A stretch of 59,652 bases of DNA from Lautropia sp. (GTDB taxonomy: Bacteria > Pseudomonadota > Gammaproteobacteria > Burkholderiales > Burkholderiaceae_E): the NCBI GenBank assembly GCA_030532895.1, contig JAUNKF010000020.1:1-59652 (forward strand), read 5' to 3'. The notes under the pieces were generated by a model. That model did not search any database, had not been told where the DNA came from, and worked only from the letters and a program-made list of their open reading frames with translations. Positions 8,105 to 16,745 of the stretch are shown here, in pieces. The translations under genes and the position numbers were made by a program. The number at the start of each line of letters is the position of its first letter. Within the stretch, counting starts at the first letter, position 1.

Positions 8105-9802
8105 ATGAATCTAGATCCCCATTCCATTCCGGACAAGGCAGTTCTTGAAACCGACGTGTTGATCGTTGGCGCAGGCCCGGCTGGCCTGTTTCTGGCCAAG
8201 GAAATGCTGGGCAGCCAGCACGACGTGATCCTGCTCGAATCAGGCGGGCTTGAACCGGATCCTGCCACCCAGGCGCTGGCCGAAGGCGTGATGGAAGACA
8301 CGCCCGATCTGTATCCGAACATCGTCTGGTCACACGACCGGCGCTTCGGTGGCACAGCCGTGCAATGGGATGTGAAGATCAACAACCGCCAGAACCTGCA
8401 TCTGGCCACCTTTGACCCGGTCGATTTCAAGAAGCGTGACTGGATGCCCCACAGTGGCTGGCCTATCACCTACGACACGCTGCACCCGTACTACATGCGG
8501 GCACTGAAGTCCTGGGAAACCGGTATCGAATCGCTCGAACTCGATCCTTGGATCAGCGAGGAACGCAAGCCGATCGAGTTCCGTGATGACGAGCTGTTCA
8601 CCAAGCTCTACATGACCGGTTCCAAGGACATGATGATCGATGGCATTGGCGCGCAGCTGAAAGCGGCCGACAATTTCCGCGTCATCATGAATGCCAACGC
8701 GGTGGAGCTGGAAACCAATGAAAGCGCCAGCCACGTCGATACCGTGCAGGTGGCTTGCCTTGATGGCCGTCGCTTCAAGATCAAGGCACGCTTCGTCGTG
8801 CTGACCCAAGGTGCCTACCAGGTGCCGCGCCTGCTGTTGGCCTCCGACAAGGTGGCCAAAAAAGGCTTGGGTAACGACCACGGGCTGGTGGGCCGCTATC
8901 TGATGGATCGTCAGATCGTGAAGACCGGCACACTGATGCCATCGAAGAAGATTTCGCACTTCGGCTTCTACGATCTTCAGCACCGGGGCCTGTCGCACGT
9001 GCTGGGCAAGCTCGCCATTCCGGAAAGCCGGCTCGAATCCGACCACATCATGAACACCACGATCGTGCTGAACGCACAGCCGGGCTTCTCCAAAGTCCGG
9101 ATGCTGCAGCGTCTCTATGGCCGTGGCACCACATTCCGTTCGCCCGCTTACTACTCTTCCCGCCAACTGGTGAAGGCACTGCGGGAAAAACGCCTCCCCG
9201 ACCGGCTTTTCCACCACCTGACCAACATGGTGACCGGGCTGGACGACCTGGTCTACATCAAGGTGGCTCGCGCACCGTGGCTGCAAACGCCGTATGACCG
9301 CGACAGCAATGGCTGGTATGCCGAGCCGAACCGCGACGAGATCTTCAAGGTGATCGACCTCTATCAGATCTCCGAGCAATCACCTGACCCGGACAACCGG
9401 ATCGAGCTGAGCGACCAGCGCGATGCCACCGGCATGCGGCTGCCGAAAGTCACCTTCCGGTGGAACGACTTCGACATTCAGAGCGCCATCAAGGCCCAGA
9501 ACATCGTCGGCCACGCCGTCGAGGCCACGGGCCTGGGCAAGCTGCGCATCGAGCGGCGCGACGGCATCCCGCTCGTCACGCAGATGACGGCTCACCACCC
9601 GGCCGGCACGGCCCGGATGTCGGATGACCCGAGCACCGGTGTCACGAACCCGGATTGCCAGGTGCATGGCGTCTCGAACCTGTATGTGGGTTCCAGCGCG
9701 GTCTTCCCCACCGGTGGCTGCGCGCCCCCGACGCTGACCATCGTCGCCATGTGCCTGCGCATTGCCGACAAGGTGAAGGAGCGGCTGGCCAACAACAGCT
9801 GA
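8105..9802 (+). CDS. GMC-family FAD-dependent oxidoreductase
   Basis: 565 residues from the ATG at 8105. The N-terminal FAD motif is GAGPAGLFLAKEM near residue 20; the C-terminal GMC signature includes HHPAGTARMS, whose first histidines lie at the expected active-site position, and a final GGCAPPTLT segment. GMC enzymes oxidise alcohols or sugars and pass electrons to oxygen, quinone or cytochrome. No cytochrome or small subunit gene is adjacent and there is no signal peptide, so this looks like a stand-alone cytoplasmic or membrane-associated enzyme of unknown substrate. Starts at 7979 or 8063 are possible but would place the candidate -10 box inside the gene. Confidence 0.85.
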   Translation: MNLDPHSIPDKAVLETDVLIVGAGPAGLFLAKEMLGSQHDVILLESGGLEPDPATQALAEGVMEDTPDLYPNIVWSHDRRFGGTAVQWDVKINNRQNLHLATFDPVDFKKRDWMPHSGWPITYDTLHPYYMRALKSWETGIESLELDPWISEERKPIEFRDDELFTKLYMTGSKDMMIDGIGAQLKAADNFRVIMNANAVELETNESASHVDTVQVACLDGRRFKIKARFVVLTQGAYQVPRLLLASDKVAKKGLGNDHGLVGRYLMDRQIVKTGTLMPSKKISHFGFYDLQHRGLSHVLGKLAIPESRLESDHIMNTTIVLNAQPGFSKVRMLQRLYGRGTTFRSPAYYSSRQLVKALREKRLPDRLFHHLTNMVTGLDDLVYIKVARAPWLQTPYDRDSNGWYAEPNRDEIFKVIDLYQISEQSPDPDNRIELSDQRDATGMRLPKVTFRWNDFDIQSAIKAQNIVGHAVEATGLGKLRIERRDGIPLVTQMTAHHPAGTARMSDDPSTGVTNPDCQVHGVSNLYVGSSAVFPTGGCAPPTLTIVAMCLRIADKVKERLANNS

Positions 9803-9855
9803 GGACTGCGTCTGACGAAGCAGCCCTGCTGCGATGAAGGCTGCTTCACCTGAAG

Positions 9856-9889
9856 AACCCCGTGATTGCATGGGCACACGGGGTTTTTT
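9856..9889 (+). terminator. Rho-independent terminator after GMC oxidoreductase
   Basis: AACCCCGTG (9856-9864) pairs with CACGGGGTT (9877-9885), followed by a run of six T. It lies 54 bases after the GMC stop and just before the convergent gene at 9899. Confidence 0.88.
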
Positions 9890-9898
9890 CATGCGTAT

Positions 9899-10579
9899 TC
9901 ATTCACTTTTTTCTGCACCGCTCTCCGGGGCCATGATCTCTTCAGCCACCAAGCCCTGATCTTCGGCAATGCGCCGCGCCTTCTCGGCCGCCTCATCCGC
10001 GGCCTTTTCGTCGTCGGACTTCGTCTTGACCGGCTCAGCCCGGGCAGCCTTTTCCTCGGCGGCGGCCAAGTCCAGCAGCAGATCCTTCATCTTCAGTGGC
10101 GCCTTCACCTGCAAGGCAACCACATATTTGTTCTTCAGAAAATAGATGGCGATGTTGGCCCCCTCGACGGCATCGACGAAATACTGGTTCCCCTTCGACG
10201 AGAACCACCCGGACGACAGGCCCGGCACCCCGATGCCATTGGTACGCGTGCCGAACTTGACCCCACCAGCCCCCGGCGCGTACTCATAGATGGCCCGAAT
10301 GTCCGATAGCTGGGTTCGGGAGGTGTAAAAGGTGCTTCTGATCACCAGCTCATGCCCGTCCACCTCGATCGAGCGCCGCTGCATGGCGATGATCGGCGCC
10401 AGCACCAGCGCCCAGACGATCAACAGGCCGATCGTGGCGGCCGGCTTCATCAAGGAGGCGATCATGCCCCCTGGCGACGAGAAGAAGATGACGAGCGTCA
10501 GCACCAGCCCAATGCCGCCATACAGCAGATACGGCTCAAAGCCCAGACCGATCAGCTCCATCCCACCCAATACTCCCAA
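9899..10579 (-). CDS. Membrane protein with PH-like domain
   Basis: 226 residues from a TTG start at 10579, preceded by AAAGGAA; an ATG at 10561 would give 220 residues and is the alternative. Two transmembrane helices (about 15-33 and 45-66) are followed by a soluble domain (68-170) that looks like the small bacterial PH domains: RRSIEVDGHELVIRSTFY, then a beta-rich core. The last 55 residues are rich in Ala, Glu and Lys and probably form a charged helix or disordered tail (AAAEEKAARAEPVK). Function unknown. It is convergent with the GMC gene and divergent from the TRAP operon. Confidence 0.65.
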   Translation of the reverse strand: MGVLGGMELIGLGFEPYLLYGGIGLVLTLVIFFSSPGGMIASLMKPAATIGLLIVWALVLAPIIAMQRRSIEVDGHELVIRSTFYTSRTQLSDIRAIYEYAPGAGGVKFGTRTNGIGVPGLSSGWFSSKGNQYFVDAVEGANIAIYFLKNKYVVALQVKAPLKMKDLLLDLAAAEEKAARAEPVKTKSDDEKAADEAAEKARRIAEDQGLVAEEIMAPESGAEKSE

Positions 10580-10831
10580 GATTCCTTTGTTCCGACGACG
10601 GCCGGCGCAGAGACCACCCAGCGCATGACACGCTCTAGCTTAACGCAGGCACACCAGCCCTGGCAGCCCGGCCCGCGTAGCGGCGTAAAGCGTGGGAAAA
10701 TTGTCCACTTGACGCCCCTGCTTTGGCACATGACGCACGCGCTTCAGCGCAGCGCATGAGGACTTGTTCGCTCCCGAGAAAGTCCGTCACACAGGCCAAA
10801 GGCGGGCTTCCTGTTCACCTTCTCACCACCC

Positions 10832-11572
10832 ATGTCGTCCCAAGACCGCTCCCTTCAAGAAACGCCAACCGGCGCCGACGCCCCTTCTCCCCCTTCCACC
10901 GACACGCCCGACATCCCCGCTGAGCCTGCCACCCGCATCCCGCTCAAGATCGAGGATCTGCTCACGGTGCTGATCATGGCGCTGCTCGCGCTGATCACCT
11001 TTGGCAATGTGGTGGTGCGCTATTTCACCAGCGCCTCCTTTGCCTGGACAGAAGAAATCTCGGTTTTCCTGATGGTGGTGTTGACGATGGTGGCCGGCTC
11101 TGCCGCGTTTGCCAGGCAGCGGCACGTGCGGATCGAGCTGCTGGCCGACCGGGGCTCTGCTGGCTGGCGGCACTTTGCGGCCCGCTTCGGCACGGCGATG
11201 GTGATCATCCTCTTTGGCATGATGACCGTGCTGGGTGCGCTGATGGTGTGGGACGAGTTCGAGTTTGGCGAGACCTCGCCCGGCATCGGTGTGCCGCAAT
11301 GGTGGTACACGATCTGGCTGCCGATCTTCTCGGCCCTGATCACGCTGCGGGCCATGGGCCTGTATGTCCGGCAGTCCCGCCTGCAAGCCGCACCCCTGCC
11401 TCAGACAGCCACAGACAGCAACACACCGGCAGCCGCCACCATCACGCCGCGCTCAAACCAACAAACGCTGGCATCCACGCCAGCGGAGACCGTTCGTGCC
11501 GCTGCCACACGAACAACGGGCCAACAGTCAGGCGCCGCCGACAACACGAATGAGGAGCACCAGCCATCATGA
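10832..11572 (+). CDS. dctQ: TRAP transporter small permease (DctQ family)
   Basis: 246 residues with a hydrophilic Pro/Thr-rich N-terminus (about 40 residues) and four transmembrane helices between about 45 and 185, containing the family pattern FGNVVVRYFTSASFAWTEE. The final ~60 residues are a low-complexity Ala/Thr/Gln tail not usual for DctQ. It is the small membrane subunit of a sodium- or proton-driven tripartite carrier for organic acids. The gene overlaps the large-permease gene by 4 bases (ATGA). I see no clear ribosome site at the ATG at 10832. Confidence 0.88.
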   Translation: MSSQDRSLQETPTGADAPSPPSTDTPDIPAEPATRIPLKIEDLLTVLIMALLALITFGNVVVRYFTSASFAWTEEISVFLMVVLTMVAGSAAFARQRHVRIELLADRGSAGWRHFAARFGTAMVIILFGMMTVLGALMVWDEFEFGETSPGIGVPQWWYTIWLPIFSALITLRAMGLYVRQSRLQAAPLPQTATDSNTPAAATITPRSNQQTLASTPAETVRAAATRTTGQQSGAADNTNEEHQPS

Positions 11573-12867
11573 TTGCCCTGCTGCTCTTTGCCGCCTTCTT
11601 TGCCATGATGCTGATGGGTGTGCCGATCGGTGCCGCCCTCGGCCTGGCAGGCGCGGCAGCCATTGCCGTGGCCGACCCGGAAGCCCCGCTCTTTGGCCTG
11701 TTGGCCGTGCCACAGAATTTTTATGCTGGCCTCAGCAAGTACCCGCTGCTGGCCATTCCGATGTTCGTGCTGCTCGGCTCGATTTTCGACCGCTCGGGCG
11801 TGGCGGCACGGCTCGTGAACTTCGCCACCGCCATCGTCGGCCGTGGCCCCGGCATGCTGCCGCTGATCGCCGTGATGGTGGCGATGTTCCTGGGTGGCAT
11901 CTCCGGCTCCGGCCCGGCCAATGCAGCGGCCGTCGGTGGCGTGATGATCGCCGCGATGGCACGCGCCGGTTATCCCCCCGCCTTTTCGGCCAGCGTGGTG
12001 GGGGCAGCTGCCGCCACCGACATCCTGATCCCGCCCTCGGTGGCGTTCATCGTCTATTCGGTGATGGCCCCTGGCGCCTCGGTGCCCGCGCTGTTTTCGG
12101 CCGGCATCGTGCCCGGCGTGCTGGCGGGCCTCGCGCTGATCCTGCCTGCCGTCTGGCTGGCCCGCCGTCACCAGATGGGCCAGCAGGAATCCAGCCTGCC
12201 CCGCCCGCCTTTCTGGAAAAGCCTGCGCGAAGCGAGCTGGGGGCTGGCGGCACCGGTGCTGATTCTGGGCGGGATGCGGGCCGGCTGGTTCACGCCCACC
12301 GAAGCAGCCGTGGTGGCGGTGGTCTACGGGCTGTTCATCGGCATGGTGATCCACCGCACCATTCATCTGCGCGATCTCTTCGGCATCTTCCGTGAAGCAG
12401 GCGAGCTGTCGGCCGTGATCCTGATCGTGGTCTCGCTCGCCGGCATCTTCTCCTACTCGCTCTCCACCCTCGGCATCATCGACCCGCTCACCCAAGCCAT
12501 CGTCCACTCGGGACTGGGTGAGTACGGGGTGCTGATCCTGCTCATGCTGCTGCTGATCGTGGTGGGCATGTTCCTCGATGGTGTCTCGATCATCCTGATC
12601 TTCGTGCCGCTGCTCTGGCCCATCATCGAGCATTATCAGTGGAACCCGGTCTGGTTCGGCATCCTGCTCACGCTGAACGTGGCGCTGGGCCAGTTCACCC
12701 CACCGCTGGCCGTGAATCTGATGGTGTCCTGCCGCATCGCCAAAGTGGACATGTCCCACACGCTGCGCTGGGTGTGGCCGATGCTGCTCGCCATGTTCGT
12801 CGTGATGCTGGCGATCATCTTCTGGCCTGATCTGGCGCTGTGGTTACCCCGACAACTGGGATATTGA
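11569..12867 (+). CDS. dctM: TRAP transporter large permease (DctM family)
   Basis: 432 residues, about 12-13 hydrophobic helices, with DctM hallmarks: LLAIPMFVLLGSIFDRSGVAARL, FLGGISGSGPANAAAVG and GQFTPPLAVNLMV near the C-terminus. It forms the ion-coupled transport channel of the TRAP system with the preceding DctQ and the following periplasmic binding protein. Start at 11569 within the dctQ stop region (ATGA coupling). A 207-bp gap with inverted sequences separates it from dctP, so dctP may be transcribed or processed at a different level. Confidence 0.93.
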   Translation: MIALLLFAAFFAMMLMGVPIGAALGLAGAAAIAVADPEAPLFGLLAVPQNFYAGLSKYPLLAIPMFVLLGSIFDRSGVAARLVNFATAIVGRGPGMLPLIAVMVAMFLGGISGSGPANAAAVGGVMIAAMARAGYPPAFSASVVGAAAATDILIPPSVAFIVYSVMAPGASVPALFSAGIVPGVLAGLALILPAVWLARRHQMGQQESSLPRPPFWKSLREASWGLAAPVLILGGMRAGWFTPTEAAVVAVVYGLFIGMVIHRTIHLRDLFGIFREAGELSAVILIVVSLAGIFSYSLSTLGIIDPLTQAIVHSGLGEYGVLILLMLLLIVVGMFLDGVSIILIFVPLLWPIIEHYQWNPVWFGILLTLNVALGQFTPPLAVNLMVSCRIAKVDMSHTLRWVWPMLLAMFVVMLAIIFWPDLALWLPRQLGY

Positions 12868-13074
12868 CATCAAGACGCTTGCCAGCGGCTGTCATGCAGG
12901 GGCGCACGCCATCGCAGCCCTGTTGGGTGCAGGCCCCCTGCACGCATGCGCGAGGGCAGCTGCACGACAGCAGGTGACCACAGGCCATTCAGGCCGTGCA
13001 TCCGTGTTTTCCCTGATGCAACCCCGTCGGGCTTTCAGCCTATCTTTCTGTTCCTTTTCTTTTCTGGAGTGATG

Positions 13075-14118
13075 ATGAGCCTTCGTCGCCGTACCCTCAC
13101 CGCCCTGGCCGCTGCTGCCGCACTGGCCTGCACCGCCCTGCCGCAGGGCGCTCTCGCGCAGGGCAAGTACAAGTCCGAATACAAGATGTCGCTGGTACTG
13201 GGCACCGCCTTCCCGTGGGGCAAGGGCGGCGAGATCTGGGCCAACATGGTTCGTGAGCGAACCAATGGCCGCATCAACATCAAGCTCTACCCCGGCGTGT
13301 CGCTGCTGCAAGGCGACCAGACCCGGGAGTTCAGCGCGCTGCGTCAGGGCGTGATCGACATCGCGATCGGCTCCACGATCAACTGGTCCCCCCAGATCAA
13401 GCCACTCAACCTGTTCTCGCTGCCCTTCCTGCTGCCCGACCATACTGCCATCGATGCGCTGACGCAGGGCAAGGTGGGCGAGCAGCTGTTCGCCACCTTG
13501 GAGAAAGCCGGCGTCGTGCCACTGGCCTGGGGCGAAAACGGTTTTCGTGAGGTCTCAAACTCGAAGCACGCCATCAAGTCGCCGGCCGATCTGAAAGGCA
13601 TGAAGATCCGCGTCGTTGGCTCACCGCTCTATCTGGAAACCTTCTCGGCCCTGGGCGCCAATCCCACCCAGATGAGCTGGGCCGATGCGCAGCCGGCCAT
13701 GGCCAGTGGCGCAGTCGATGGTCAGGAGAACCCCCTGTCGGTCTACATGGCGGCCAAGCTGAACACGCTGGGGCAGAAGCATCTGACGCTGTGGGGCTAT
13801 GTGGCTGATCCGCTGATCTTCGTCGTCAACAAGCGCATCTGGGCCTCGTGGACGCCGGAAGATCAGGCCATCGTCCGTCAGGCAGCCATCGATGCCGCCA
13901 GGGAACAGATCGCCATCGCCCGCAAGGGGCTGACCGAAGCCGACCAGCCGCTCGTGAAGGAACTGAGCGACATGGGCGTGACCGTCACCCAGCTCTCGGC
14001 CGAGGAGCGCGAAGCCTTCGTGAAAGCCACCCGCCCGGTTTTCGAGAAGTGGAAAACCCAGATCGGCGCCGAGCTGGTGGACGAGGCCGAAGCAGCGATC
14101 GCCCAGCGCGGACGATAA
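13075..14118 (+). CDS. dctP: TRAP transporter substrate-binding protein (DctP family)
   Basis: 347 residues. A cleavable signal peptide is clear (MSLRRRTLTALAAAAALACTA, cleavage after ALAQ near 25). The mature part has the DctP fold, including the Arg of LKGMKIRVVG that in the family usually holds the substrate carboxylate, and SWADAQPAMASGAVDGQENP. It captures an organic anion in the periplasm for the DctQM pair encoded just upstream. The second of two adjacent ATGs (13072, 13075) has the better distance to CTGGAG at 13064-13069. The ligand cannot be named. Confidence 0.9.
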   Translation: MSLRRRTLTALAAAAALACTALPQGALAQGKYKSEYKMSLVLGTAFPWGKGGEIWANMVRERTNGRINIKLYPGVSLLQGDQTREFSALRQGVIDIAIGSTINWSPQIKPLNLFSLPFLLPDHTAIDALTQGKVGEQLFATLEKAGVVPLAWGENGFREVSNSKHAIKSPADLKGMKIRVVGSPLYLETFSALGANPTQMSWADAQPAMASGAVDGQENPLSVYMAAKLNTLGQKHLTLWGYVADPLIFVVNKRIWASWTPEDQAIVRQAAIDAAREQIAIARKGLTEADQPLVKELSDMGVTVTQLSAEEREAFVKATRPVFEKWKTQIGAELVDEAEAAIAQRGR

Positions 14119-14124
14119 TGGATT

Positions 14125-14292
14125 GGCGTGTGTCATGCACGCTCGGAGGGGCTGGGCCGAAGGGCCGGCCCCCAAACCACGCTGACAGCCTTGTCACGCT
14201 GACGAAGGCATCGAGTTTTAGCGGCGCATGGCGCCTTGTCAGCCCACGGTTTGGTGCCAGCACGAGGATGAATGCGTGCATGATACGCGCTA
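14125..14292. repeat. 168-bp nested inverted-repeat structure
   Basis: Outer arms 14126-14142 (GCGTGTGTCATGCACGC) and 14274-14290 (GCGTGCATGATACGCGC) pair over 17 bases with two G-T-type differences. Inside, CCAAACC (14072+100 to 14178) pairs with GGTTTGG (14248-14254) and GCTGACA (14181-14187) with TGTCAGC (14237-14243); further hairpins are GCCTT/AAGGC and GGCGC-ATG-GCGCC. The outer arms match the ends of the dispersed palindromes at 47048 and 55229. It could be a miniature mobile element or a structured RNA; no coding frame fits. Confidence 0.55.
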
Positions 14293-14353
14293 CGCATGAA
14301 CGCCTGAATGCGATAGACTCGCCGGCTTTTCCAGACGCGAGCCAGAATCGCTC

Positions 14354-14983
14354 ATGAAAACCCTGCTCATCAACGCCCATCCCAACCCCAGCGCCGAACA
14401 GTCCTTCAGCAACCGGATGCTTCAGCACTTGGCAAGCCGGTTGCCAGCAGCTGACACCGATCAGCTCACGCTGTACCAGGCGGACATTCCGGAGCTGAAC
14501 GGCGAGCTGATGGCAATGTTCGAGAAGCTCGGCAACGGCGACGACCTGAGCACGCCAGAGCAGCAGCAGGCGCAACGTCTGGCCGAGATCATGCAGCAAT
14601 TCAAGGCGGCACGTCGGGTGGTGATCAGCCTGCCGATGTACAACTTCAACGTACCCTCCCGGCTGAAGAGCTACATCGACAGCATCATCGTGCCGAATCA
14701 GACCTTCCGCTACACGGAGCAGGGGCCGGTCGGTTTGATGAACGACGGGCGCAAGCTGCTGATCCTGCAAGCCAGCGGCTCGGTCTACAGCCAGGGAGCG
14801 CTCGCACCGATGGAGCTGAGCGTGCCCTATCTGCGCATCGTGTTCGAGGATTTTCTGGGCTTCGACAGCGTGGCGGTGATCCGTGCCGAAGGCACGCAGG
14901 AAGCCGGCGTCGATCCGGCCCGGCTGTTCGAGCAGGCACTGGCCGAGATCGATGCCCGACTGCCTGCATTCCTTGCCGACTGA
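14354..14983 (+). CDS. azoR: FMN-dependent NADH:quinone oxidoreductase / azoreductase, second copy
   Basis: 209 residues, homologous to the product of 993-1586: N-terminal NAHPNPSAEQSFS loop for FMN phosphate, LPMYNFNVPSRLKSYID (residues ~94-110) and the FRYTEQGP segment are shared. It reduces quinones or azo compounds with NADH. The start at 14354 lacks a strong ribosome site. It follows the 168-bp inverted-repeat structure and is convergent with the LysE-type gene; no regulator is adjacent, unlike the first copy. Confidence 0.88.
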   Translation: MKTLLINAHPNPSAEQSFSNRMLQHLASRLPAADTDQLTLYQADIPELNGELMAMFEKLGNGDDLSTPEQQQAQRLAEIMQQFKAARRVVISLPMYNFNVPSRLKSYIDSIIVPNQTFRYTEQGPVGLMNDGRKLLILQASGSVYSQGALAPMELSVPYLRIVFEDFLGFDSVAVIRAEGTQEAGVDPARLFEQALAEIDARLPAFLAD

Positions 14984-15011
14984 TAAGGCAGCAGCGCGTC
15001 CAGAACGTGCT

Positions 15012-15050
15012 GGCACGTCCGGATGCCCTTTGGCAGGGCAAATCCGTGCC
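15012..15050. terminator. Bidirectional hairpin between convergent genes
   Basis: Stacked stems GGCAC/GTGCC, GGAT/ATCC and GCCCT/AGGGC form one long interrupted hairpin midway between the azoreductase stop (14983) and the LysE-type stop (15060). No T-run, so terminator strength is uncertain. Confidence 0.5.
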
Positions 15051-15059
15051 ATGCACGGG

Positions 15060-15680
15060 CTAACTTGAAACGACCTTCACGCCGAGCAACACCATCGCGC
15101 CCCCCAGCACGCGATCGATCCAGTGACCCGCCTTCTGGAATTGCCGATTGACACGGGGGATCGAAAGCACGAAAGCGACGATGGCGAACCAGAGAAATTG
15201 CAGCACCATCATCCAGCCGCCATAAGCGGCCAATTGCCACAAAGGCATGTCGGGTGAGAGCACCACGGTGAACACCGAGACGAAATAAACCGGCGCCTTC
15301 GGATTGAGCACGTTACACAGAAAACCGCGCCACAACGTGCGAAACGGGTTTTCCGGTGCTGCCTGTTGCTGATGCAGCACCACCGCCGATCTGGCCCTGG
15401 CGCGCAAGCCCTGAACGCCCAAATACACCAGATAACAGCCACCGATGATCTTGATGGCCGTGAGCAGCCAAGCGGCTTGCGCAATCACCACGGCCAACCC
15501 AAGCACCGAGTAAGCGATGTGCACCCCCAGCCCCAGCGCCACACCAAGGCTGCAGAGCAGGCCCGCAGCCCGGCCCCGACTCAAGGTCTGCTGCGACACA
15601 TAGACGAAATCCGGCCCCGGCGACATCGCGGCCAGCCAGTGAATGCCCGTGATGAGCCAGAACCCGTGCCAGAAATCCAC
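15060..15680 (-). CDS. LysE/RhtB-family amino-acid exporter
   Basis: 206 residues, about six transmembrane helices. Family marks include SPGPDFVYVSQQTLSRGRAAGL at 20-41, with the Gly-Pro pair shared by LysE/RhtB proteins, and NVLNPKAPVYFVSVF at 124-138. These inner-membrane proteins export amino acids such as lysine, threonine or homoserine. Here the substrate is unknown. Convergent with azoR2; the 165-bp region ahead of it also serves the divergent ABC exporter genes. Confidence 0.87.
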   Translation of the reverse strand: MDFWHGFWLITGIHWLAAMSPGPDFVYVSQQTLSRGRAAGLLCSLGVALGLGVHIAYSVLGLAVVIAQAAWLLTAIKIIGGCYLVYLGVQGLRARARSAVVLHQQQAAPENPFRTLWRGFLCNVLNPKAPVYFVSVFTVVLSPDMPLWQLAAYGGWMMVLQFLWFAIVAFVLSIPRVNRQFQKAGHWIDRVLGGAMVLLGVKVVSS

Positions 15681-15845
15681 CTTGATCTCCTCTGATTAGC
15701 CGGAAGTTCCGGCGGTTTTGCCGACAGGCACTGTACCAATTCTGCCAATGAGCCACGCCAAAACTGAAGCACTTAGCCAAAAATAGTTACAGTCTTATAA
15801 CATATGGGCTGGCATCATCCCTGCCCTCGGCAGACTCCCGCTTTC

Positions 15846-16745
15846 ATGCTGCGCATCGACAACCTCAGCCACCGCTATCCGGGCATGCCGGGCCAGGCAC
15901 TCGATCATCTGTCTTTCGAGGTTGCCGCCGGTGACAGCCTGGGGCTGCTAGGCCCGAATGGTGCCGGAAAGACCACGCTGATGAACCTGCTTGCCGGACT
16001 GTTGCCCGTGCAACAGGGCGAAATCCTGCTCAAGGGCCAACCAATCGGCAGCGCAGGCCGTGCCGAACGCCAGCGCCTGTCGATGGTGCCACAGGATTTT
16101 GCCTTCTACCCGATGCTGACGGTTCGGGAAAACATGCAGTTTTTCGCCTCGCTCTACGAGCAACGCGACAAGCGCTATCTGGACGCCCTGATCAGACAAG
16201 CAGGCTTGGCCCCGGTTCACAACCGGCTGGCCCGCGAATTGTCGAGCGGCCTGAAGCGCCGGCTGAATTTTGCCATCGGCCTGATCAACCGACCGGATCT
16301 GCTCTTTCTGGACGAGATCACCGTGGGTATCGACCCCGAATCCCGCCAGTTCATTCTGGACAACATCGCCACGCTGAACCGCGAAGGCACCACCGTCATC
16401 TACACCTCGCATTACCTTCAGGAAATCGAGTCGCTCTGCAATAGCCTGCTGCTGCTGAACCGAGGCATGCTGATCTACGAAGGCCGGCTCGACGAGATCC
16501 TGAACCGCAACCTTCAGAACCGGCTGGTCTTCAAACCGTTACGCCCGCTGAGCGAGGAGGAATTGCAGGCCATGCGTGGGCGCCTGACGGCCGGCGGCGC
16601 CGTGGAAGTGATGGCCGACCAGCCCACGGCAATGCGCATCTGGCAGGAGCTGGATCGACGAGGCACCGGCGTGGCCTACTTTCACGCAGGGCACGGGTCG
16701 CTGGAATCGTTCTACCTGAATTTCCTGCAGCAACATTCATCATGA
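15846..16745 (+). CDS. ABC-2 type exporter, ATP-binding protein
   Basis: 299 residues. Walker A is GPNGAGKTTL near residue 39, the signature is LSSGLKRRL (the DrrA/NodI-like form rather than LSGGQ), Walker B is LLFLDEIT and the switch His lies in YTSHYLQEIE. The last ~75 residues are the extra domain typical of DrrA-like exporters. It powers the permease encoded downstream, with which it overlaps by 4 bases (ATGA). The ATG at 15846 begins the conserved domain; the 14 codons upstream have no support. Substrate unknown. Confidence 0.88.
   Translation: MLRIDNLSHRYPGMPGQALDHLSFEVAAGDSLGLLGPNGAGKTTLMNLLAGLLPVQQGEILLKGQPIGSAGRAERQRLSMVPQDFAFYPMLTVRENMQFFASLYEQRDKRYLDALIRQAGLAPVHNRLARELSSGLKRRLNFAIGLINRPDLLFLDEITVGIDPESRQFILDNIATLNREGTTVIYTSHYLQEIESLCNSLLLLNRGMLIYEGRLDEILNRNLQNRLVFKPLRPLSEEELQAMRGRLTAGGAVEVMADQPTAMRIWQELDRRGTGVAYFHAGHGSLESFYLNFLQQHSS

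Noticed and set aside
12890-12950. TGCAGGGGC/GCCCCCTGCA inverted repeat between dctM and dctP
   Set aside because: Arms pair with a long loop and no T-run, and the GC-rich context makes such matches likely; not listed as a terminator.
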